13,787 nt of DNA from JAPLKX01 sp035530195 (GTDB lineage: Bacteria > Hydrogenedentota > Hydrogenedentia > Hydrogenedentales > SLHB01): contig DATKVG010000188.1 of NCBI GenBank assembly GCA_035530195.1, positions 1 to 13,787 on the forward strand, given 5' to 3'. This document shows positions 5,999 through 10,903 of this stretch, piece by piece. Below the pieces are notes generated by a model, which was given only the letters and a program-made list of their open reading frames with translations, was not told the origin of the DNA and ran no database searches. Every line of letters begins with the position of its first letter. Position 1 is the first letter of the stretch. Both the position numbers and the translations under genes were made by a program.

Positions 5999-7591
5999 AT
6001 GAGCCTCAACCTTGCCCACTTCCTTGACCTTTCCGCACAAAACTTCCCGGAAAAGACGGCGTTGAAACTCGATGAGTTCCGTCTGTCATACACGGAGTTG
6101 GCGCAAGGCGCGCGCCGTGTCGCAAACATGCTCAAGGATCGCGGTATCAAACAGGGGGACAAGGTCGCCCTGATGATTCCCAACACGCCCCATTTCCCCC
6201 TCATCTACTACGGCATTCTAGCGGCCGGCGCAACCGTTGTCCCCCTGAACTGCATGCTCAAAAACCTCGAAATACAGTACCAACTCGAAGACTCCGACAC
6301 CGAGGTCTTCTTCGCGTGGAAAGGGTTCGAAGAAGAAGCCGCTAAAGCCTTTGTACAGGCTGAAACCTGCCATCATTTCATCGTCGTCGGCCCGCCGGGC
6401 GACATGACCGAGCCCAAGATCGGCCACAACTTCATGAAGCTGTTCCTCGCCGCATCGCCCGAGTTTGACCTCGTCCAGACAAAACCCGAAGACACCGCCG
6501 TCATCCTCTACACGTCCGGGACAACCGGCACGCCCAAAGGCGCAGAACTCACCCATTTCAACATCTTCTTCAACGCCTTCTATGCAAAAGACTACATCGT
6601 GAAAGCCCAGTCGGACGACGTCGGGCTGGTCGTGCTGCCCTTGTTTCATTCGTTCGGCCAGACGTGCGTGATGAACGTCGGGCTGATGTCCGGCTGCACC
6701 CTCACCATGTTGCCCGTGTTCGACACCGCCAAAACCATGGAGACGATTGCGCGCGACCACGTCACCTTCATTGCCGCGGTCCCCACCATGTTTTTCTGGA
6801 TGCTCAACTTGGAAGACTCGACCCACTACGATTTGTCCACCCTCCGCATGGCGGTTTCCGGCGGCTCCGCCCTGCCCGTCGACGTGTTCGACAGGTTCCA
6901 GGAACGCTACGGGATCCGCATCCTCGAAGGGTACGGCCTGACCGAAACCAGTCCCATCGCTTCGTTCAACATGCCCGACAAGCCCTGCAAGCCCGGCTCG
7001 ATCGGCACCCCCATCTGGGGTTGCGAGATGCGCGTCATGCTCGACGACGGTACCATGGCCGGCGTCGATGAGGTCGGCGAAATCGTCATCCGCGGATTAA
7101 ACGTCATGAAAGGCTACCACAAAAAACCTACCGCCACCGAGGACGCCATCATCAACGGGTGGTTCCACACCGGCGATGTCGGCAAAATGGATGCCGACGG
7201 CTACTTCTATATCGTCGACCGCAAAAAAGACATGATCATTCGCGGTGGAATGAACATTTATCCCCGCGAAATCGAGGAAGTCCTCTACGGCCACCCCGAC
7301 ATCGTCGAGGCCTGCGTCATCGGCATTCCCGACCATGCACGCGGAGAGGAAGTCAAGGCCTACGTCGCGCTCCGCCCCACCGCAAAAACCACCGCCGAGG
7401 AGTTGCGGGCCTATTGCGCCGAACGGCTCGCCCGGTACAAGGTCCCCAAGGAAGTCGAACTGATGGACGCGCTACCCAAAGGGCCCACCGGTAAGTTGCT
7501 TAAACGAAAGTTGCGCGAGATGGCCCAGGAGCAAGCTGGTCCGGCCCCGGCGACGGCGCCGGAAAAGTCAACGACTGCGAAACCCGCATGA
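5999..7591 (+). CDS. Long-chain fatty-acid-CoA ligase (AMP-binding adenylate-forming enzyme)
   Basis: This 530-residue ANL-superfamily enzyme activates a carboxylate with ATP to an acyl-AMP and then forms the CoA thioester. The P-loop-like motif YTSGTTGTPKG is at 171-181, the adenine-binding EGYGLTETSP at 310-319, TGD with the ribose-binding aspartate at 391-393, the hinge DRKKDMI at 407-413, and the C-terminal catalytic lysine is K499 in GPTGKLLKR. GGMNIYPREIEEVL (416-429) is typical of acyl-CoA synthetases rather than peptide-synthetase adenylation domains. The Ala/Pro-rich tail after 512 is probably disordered. AAGGAG (5985-5990) precedes the ATG by eight bases; an out-of-frame ATG at 5994 lies in the spacer. 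The acyl-CoA dehydrogenase next downstream points to fatty-acid beta-oxidation. Chain length is inferred from family resemblance only. Confidence 0.93.
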   Translation: MSLNLAHFLDLSAQNFPEKTALKLDEFRLSYTELAQGARRVANMLKDRGIKQGDKVALMIPNTPHFPLIYYGILAAGATVVPLNCMLKNLEIQYQLEDSDTEVFFAWKGFEEEAAKAFVQAETCHHFIVVGPPGDMTEPKIGHNFMKLFLAASPEFDLVQTKPEDTAVILYTSGTTGTPKGAELTHFNIFFNAFYAKDYIVKAQSDDVGLVVLPLFHSFGQTCVMNVGLMSGCTLTMLPVFDTAKTMETIARDHVTFIAAVPTMFFWMLNLEDSTHYDLSTLRMAVSGGSALPVDVFDRFQERYGIRILEGYGLTETSPIASFNMPDKPCKPGSIGTPIWGCEMRVMLDDGTMAGVDEVGEIVIRGLNVMKGYHKKPTATEDAIINGWFHTGDVGKMDADGYFYIVDRKKDMIIRGGMNIYPREIEEVLYGHPDIVEACVIGIPDHARGEEVKAYVALRPTAKTTAEELRAYCAERLARYKVPKEVELMDALPKGPTGKLLKRKLREMAQEQAGPAPATAPEKSTTAKPA

Positions 7592-7613
7592 GATCCGGGC
7601 GCAACGACGCGCC

Positions 7614-7631
7614 GGCCCGCCTGGGCGGGTC
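7614..7631 (+). other. Hairpin downstream of the acyl-CoA ligase
   Basis: GGCCCGC (7614-7620) and GCGGGTC (7625-7631) pair (one G-U) around a CTGG loop. No T-run follows, so it is not a standard intrinsic terminator; it may be a 3'-end stabiliser. GATCCGGGC occurs directly repeated on both sides (7592-7600 and 7632-7640). Confidence 0.45.
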
Positions 7632-7686
7632 GATCCGGGCGGTTAGATTTGGCTGCAAACACCATCGCATGCCAATATTTGAGTAT

Positions 7687-7715
7687 TTGAATTTGCACGG
7701 GAGTTGGATTATCTT
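7687..7715 (+). promoter_or_regulatory. Possible distal promoter of the acyl-CoA dehydrogenase gene
   Basis: TTGAAT (7687-7692) and TATCTT (7710-7715) are 17 bp apart, within a distinctly AT-rich part of the 212-bp gap after the ligase. Each box matches four of six bases. Confidence 0.35.
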
Positions 7716-7749
7716 ATGCTTGGTGCTGGGTACTTGAACCAGACATCTC

Positions 7750-7778
7750 TTGGGCATTGGGACAGCGTAACCTTTAAT
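7750..7778 (+). promoter_or_regulatory. Possible proximal promoter of the acyl-CoA dehydrogenase gene
   Basis: TTGGGC (7750-7755) and TTTAAT (7773-7778, five of six) have a 17-bp spacer. The -10 is 25 bp before the ATG at 7804, giving a very short leader that just holds the GGAGAAGG ribosome-binding region (7794-7801). One of the two promoters, or read-through from the ligase, drives the gene. Confidence 0.35.
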
Positions 7779-7803
7779 AGCGCAACCGGTTGGGGAGAAG
7801 GCC

Positions 7804-9708
7804 ATGCAAGTTGATAAAGAAAAACAGAAATCGATGGATTTGGCCGAGGAATCACGTGAAGCCGAGTGGAAGTTCCCTAGTTTTATAGCTGAAATGTTTA
7901 AGGGCAGGTTCCGCTGGGACCTCGTACACCCGTTCCCTGTCCAAGACCCTGCCGACAAAAAAATCGGCGACGAGATGATCGCCAAGGCGAAGACCCTTCT
8001 CGAAAAATACCTCGATGCCGACGAACTCGACCGCTCCTACCAGTATCCGCCCGAGGCCCTCAAGGCCCTCGCAGAAGGCGGCTTCTTTGGAATGAAGATC
8101 TCGAAGGAATACGGCGGCCTTGGATTGAGCCAGACCAACTACAGTCGTATCGTCGCCTATGTCGGCACCTACTGCCAAAGCACGGCCACGTGGCTGTCCG
8201 CGCACCAAAGCATCGGCGTGCCGCAACCCCTGAAGTTTTCCGGTACCGAAGAGCAGCGCAAACAATATCTGCCGAGGCTCGCCGCCGGCGCCATTTCCGC
8301 GTTCGCCTTGACCGAACCGGGCGTAGGTTCTGATCCTGCCGCGATGAAGACGCGCGCCGAACCCAGCGAGGACGGCTCGTACTATCTCATTAACGGCGAG
8401 AAACTCTGGACCACCAACGGACCCGACGCCGAAATACTTGTCGTCATGGCCCAGACGCCGCCCAAGGTCATCAAGGGCAAGGAGCGCCCACAAATCACCG
8501 CCTTCATCGTCGACCGAAAAGACCCCGAGACCAACAAAGGATTCGAGGTCGCCAGCCGCTGCAGGTTCATGGGCCTGCACGGCATCTCCAACGGCCTGCT
8601 GCGGTTCACCAACATGAAAGTTCCCGCCAAGAACATCATCGGAAAAACCGGCGCAGGGCTCAAGATCGCCCTCATGACGCTCAACACCGGACGCCTCACC
8701 GTACCCGCCCTCTCCGGCGCCGGCGGAAAGCAGGCCATTGTTTACGCACAGGACTGGTGCAACAAGCGCGTCCAGTGGGGCGCGCCCATCGGCAAGCACC
8801 AGGCCGTCTGCAATATGACATCCCGGATGGTCGCCGAGACCTTCGCCATGGAGAGCATGAACTGGCTCGCCTGCGCCATGGCCGACAAAGGCGGCGTCGA
8901 TTTCCGGCTCGAGGCCGCCATGGCCAAGTATTTCGCCACCGAAGCCGGGTGGAGAGTCCTCGACGACTTCATGCAGGTCCGCAGCGGACGCGGCTACGAG
9001 TCGGTGAGTTCGTTGAAAGACCGCGGCGAAGAGGGAATCGTGTGCGAGCGCACCATGCGCGACGCCCGCGTGTCCCGTATCCTCGAGGGGACCAGCGAGA
9101 TCATGCAGCTCATCATCGCTCGCGAAGCAACCGACATGCACATGAGCCGCGTCATGCCCATACTCAACCCCAAGACGCCCATCGGCGCAAAACTCGGTGG
9201 TGCCGTCAAAGCCGGCCTGTTCTACGCAACCTGGTTCCCCACCACGTTCCTGCCCGCGTTCGCGCCCGGCAACGTCAGCCACCTGTCCGGCGCAAACCGC
9301 AAGCACTTGGGCTACGTCGCCCGCACGTGCAAACGGCTCGCCCGGCGCATCTTCTACCCCATGGCCGTCTACGGGCCCAAGCTCGAACGCAAAACGCTCA
9401 TCCTGGCCCGGTTCGTCGATGTCGGCACCGACCTCTACGCCATGACGGCCAGCCTCGCCCGGGCCGAATCCATGCTCAAAGACAACCCCCAGAATAAGGC
9501 CATCAACGACGCCGTCGACCTGTTCTGCCGGATCGCCCGGCGCCGTATCGAGAATAATTTCAAACTGGTCTGGCGGCGTAGCCACGACAACCTCATCGAC
9601 AAGGTCGGAAAAGAGTTTCTCGAAGGCCAGTTCAACTGGATGGCCGAAGGTGTTTGGTGCGAGAAGGAGGCGCCGAAAGTCCAGCCGAAGGAACAGATGA
9701 CGGTCTGA
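7804..9708 (+). CDS. Large acyl-CoA dehydrogenase (VLCAD/ACAD9-like) with C-terminal extension
   Basis: This FAD flavoprotein oxidises acyl-CoA to trans-2-enoyl-CoA, passing electrons to electron-transfer flavoprotein: the first step of beta-oxidation. At 634 residues it is far longer than the usual ~380. After a ~50-residue lead, the N-terminal helical domain includes the conserved KEYGGLGLS (101-109). The middle domain has FALTEPGVGSD (167-177) and GEKLWTTNG (198-206). The C-terminal helical domain holds GRGYE (395-399), RD.R (419-422) and EGTSEI (428-433), where E428 matches the catalytic base of the medium- and very-long-chain enzymes. Residues 440-634 form an extra, mostly helical region with basic segments, as in VLCAD-type enzymes where it helps membrane binding and dimerisation. 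The acyl-CoA ligase lies 212 bp upstream. The start is set by a GGAG-rich tract just before the ATG. Confidence 0.93.
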   Translation: MQVDKEKQKSMDLAEESREAEWKFPSFIAEMFKGRFRWDLVHPFPVQDPADKKIGDEMIAKAKTLLEKYLDADELDRSYQYPPEALKALAEGGFFGMKISKEYGGLGLSQTNYSRIVAYVGTYCQSTATWLSAHQSIGVPQPLKFSGTEEQRKQYLPRLAAGAISAFALTEPGVGSDPAAMKTRAEPSEDGSYYLINGEKLWTTNGPDAEILVVMAQTPPKVIKGKERPQITAFIVDRKDPETNKGFEVASRCRFMGLHGISNGLLRFTNMKVPAKNIIGKTGAGLKIALMTLNTGRLTVPALSGAGGKQAIVYAQDWCNKRVQWGAPIGKHQAVCNMTSRMVAETFAMESMNWLACAMADKGGVDFRLEAAMAKYFATEAGWRVLDDFMQVRSGRGYESVSSLKDRGEEGIVCERTMRDARVSRILEGTSEIMQLIIAREATDMHMSRVMPILNPKTPIGAKLGGAVKAGLFYATWFPTTFLPAFAPGNVSHLSGANRKHLGYVARTCKRLARRIFYPMAVYGPKLERKTLILARFVDVGTDLYAMTASLARAESMLKDNPQNKAINDAVDLFCRIARRRIENNFKLVWRRSHDNLIDKVGKEFLEGQFNWMAEGVWCEKEAPKVQPKEQMTV

Positions 9709-9739
9709 GGCTGTCGAGGAAGAGACATCATAGGGAGCA

Positions 9740-9766
9740 ACGCGGCCCGGTCGGGTCGCGTTTCTA
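9740..9766 (+). terminator. Intrinsic terminator of the acyl-CoA dehydrogenase gene
   Basis: ACGCGGCCC (9740-9748) pairs with GGGTCGCGT (9753-9761), nine pairs including one G-U, around a GGTC loop; one further A-T pair extends it. A T-rich tail (TTCTAATT) follows on the plus strand. On the minus strand no T-run follows, so it serves the plus-strand gene. Confidence 0.7.
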
Positions 9767-9791
9767 ATTCCGCCCCACCCGGCCGGTCAGG

Positions 9792-10367
9792 TCAATTCCC
9801 TTCCAGGATCACGGCGTTGGCGGCCCTTGACTCCTTTTCAACAAGGCGAATGTCGTCGATGTCGCTGTCAAAAGGCTGGCGGGGCCGGCAAGAGAATCCA
9901 GCGAGACTCATCGCTTCCAGTAGACTATCGGTGTCGTACATGCACTTGTGGGGAAACTCCAGCAACCGGGCGAACCGCCGGTCGCTGTACATGGCGTTGC
10001 ACTTCTCGATAAACGGCAAACTCTTGAGACGGCCCGCCTGATATTCGCTGACAATGAGCCGGAAATCGGGCACGACTATCCTGATGATGCCACCGGGAGA
10101 AAGCGACTGCCGGCAACGCGGCAGGAACACGCGCCCTTGTTCGCGGTCGAGATGCTCAAGAAAGTGGCTGGAGTAGATCACGTCCGCATTTTCCCACGGG
10201 AAAGGCTTTTTCAGGTCGTGAATAATGATCTTGTCGCGCCACGCAAACCAAAACAGCGCCAGCCACCTCACGACAGGTATTTTCTGAAATCTCGCGCCCA
10301 GTGAATAGTCAACGCTTACCCAACCGTCAACAACCACACCACCACAAGCCAGGTTCAGTTTAAGCAT
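9792..10367 (-). CDS. Small class I SAM-dependent methyltransferase
   Basis: The 191-residue protein has the Methyltransf_11-like layout seen in short predicted methyltransferases often located in glycan gene sets. Motif I, LNLACGG, is at 4-10, with an acidic strand end WVSVD at 16-20. HDL at 50-52 sits where the adenine-contacting acidic residue is expected. SSHFLEHL is at 66-73, the usual 'hvLEHv' post-motif helix, and LSPGGIIRIVVPD at 89-101. A hydrophobic, Trp/Phe-rich insertion (31-47) between strands may contact a membrane or a lipid substrate. The start is supported by GAGGG eight bases upstream, and an in-frame TAG lies just upstream. It is convergent with the acyl-CoA dehydrogenase and divergent from the repeat protein. 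The acceptor molecule is unknown; involvement in surface polysaccharide modification is a guess. Confidence 0.8.
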   Translation of the reverse strand: MLKLNLACGGVVVDGWVSVDYSLGARFQKIPVVRWLALFWFAWRDKIIIHDLKKPFPWENADVIYSSHFLEHLDREQGRVFLPRCRQSLSPGGIIRIVVPDFRLIVSEYQAGRLKSLPFIEKCNAMYSDRRFARLLEFPHKCMYDTDSLLEAMSLAGFSCRPRQPFDSDIDDIRLVEKESRAANAVILEGN

Positions 10368-10383
10368 CGTTATGGCCCTCAGC

Positions 10384-10421
10384 TAAAGCTTTACTGTACG
10401 CAGCATCGTCGTGCCGTGCAA
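10384..10421 (-). promoter_or_regulatory. Possible promoter and operator of the methyltransferase gene
   Basis: On the minus strand TTGCAC (plus-strand 10416-10421) and TACAGT (10393-10398) are 17 bp apart. The perfect palindrome TAAAGCTTTA (10384-10393) touches the -10 on its downstream side, where a repressor could bind. The boxes are only partly consensus. Confidence 0.35.
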
Positions 10422-10693
10422 AACAGTCAACGGTTCCCACCCGCCGGCTGCAGGAGTTAGTCATGCGAGGGCCGCTCGCCCTCGACGAACGGCGTAGGGT
10501 ACGGCCTGGGGCATCACAAGCAATGCTTGTCAACAACGCAAGCATGCGAATCGAATAACAGCATATACTCAGAAGTAGCGCTGGCTTACCTCTTGCTGCG
10601 GCTGCGGCGGGCCTGGCTTCTTCTCCACTCCCTACTCTGAACCCGTTGCCATAGGTTGTGCTTGACCTATTCGGCTCGTTGGACAGCAGCAGC
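10422..10693. other. Long non-coding stretch with two perfect small hairpins
   Basis: No convincing gene lies here. CGAGGGC (10466-10472) and GCCCTCG (10478-10484) form a 7-bp stem with a CGCTC loop. ACAAGC (10516-10521) and GCTTGT (10525-10530) form a 6-bp stem with a 3-nt loop. No T-run follows either. From 10560 to 10690 nothing is recognisable: no tRNA, no riboswitch core that I can identify. It separates two divergent genes and is the longest featureless gap in the window. Confidence 0.5.
10463..10558 (+). CDS. Possible small ORF of 31 codons (weak)
   Basis: ATG at 10463 follows AGGAG (10452-10456) by six bases and the frame runs to TAA at 10556-10558. The peptide is Arg-rich in its first half (DERRRVRPG) and resembles nothing I know. 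It overlaps both hairpins of this intergenic stretch and no promoter is evident. It is listed because of the well-placed ribosome-binding site only; chance occurrence is more likely than not. Confidence 0.15.
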   Translation: MRGPLALDERRRVRPGASQAMLVNNASMRIE

Positions 10694-10739
10694 GCATCTG
10701 CGCATCTGCCGCATCTGACATGGGCATCTGCCGCATCTT
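10694..10739. repeat. Cluster of five GCATCT(G) direct repeats abutting a promoter
   Basis: GCATCTG occurs at 10694-10700, 10702-10708, 10711-10717 and 10724-10730, and GCATCTT at 10733-10739, where it overlaps the -35 box TTGACA. Start-to-start spacings are 8, 9, 13 and 9 bp. Direct repeats directly upstream of a -35 suggest binding sites for a regulator; this is inferred. Confidence 0.7.
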
Positions 10740-10766
10740 GACAACCCGGTTAGAATATTATATAGT
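10738..10766 (+). promoter_or_regulatory. Strong sigma70-type promoter of the repeat protein gene
   Basis: A perfect TTGACA (10738-10743) and TATAGT (10761-10766, five of six) are separated by exactly 17 bp, in a sharply AT-rich patch. It is the best promoter in the window. The predicted transcript has a leader of about 130 nt before the ATG at 10904. Confidence 0.75.
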
Positions 10767-10812
10767 GTTCTACGGCTATGGTTTCACCTATGTCCTGATG
10801 CTGCTATATCTA

Positions 10813-10866
10813 AAGTGCTTTTAGCGTGGGCAGTCTGTATGCGGCTAGGCCGCAAGATAGGCACTT
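10813..10866 (+). promoter_or_regulatory. Structured 5' leader of the repeat protein gene
   Basis: Within the leader, AAGTGC (10813-10818) can pair with GCACTT (10861-10866), enclosing a perfect TGCGGC-TAG-GCCGCA hairpin (10840-10854). Flanking CTGT/ATAG bases can lengthen the inner stem. I do not recognise a known riboswitch. The strong GGAGG ribosome-binding site (10891-10895) lies 24 nt after the outer stem and remains free in this fold. Confidence 0.4.
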
Positions 10867-10903
10867 GTTGCAGCTTAAAATTGGTTTTATGGAGGATTAT
10901 ACA

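Noticed and set aside
7852..9585. 577-codon open frame on the minus strand
   Set aside because: It lies wholly antisense to the acyl-CoA dehydrogenase, whose motifs are intact; high GC makes such antisense frames common, and its product resembles nothing.
10368..10560. Integron attC-like site or small RNA gene
   Set aside because: Hairpins and a GTTATGG motif are present, but paired R/L boxes and an integrase gene are not, and no promoter-terminator pair frames an RNA.
10813..10866. Cyclic-di-GMP or other known riboswitch
   Set aside because: The leader lacks the conserved core bases and tetraloop arrangement of the classes I can recall.
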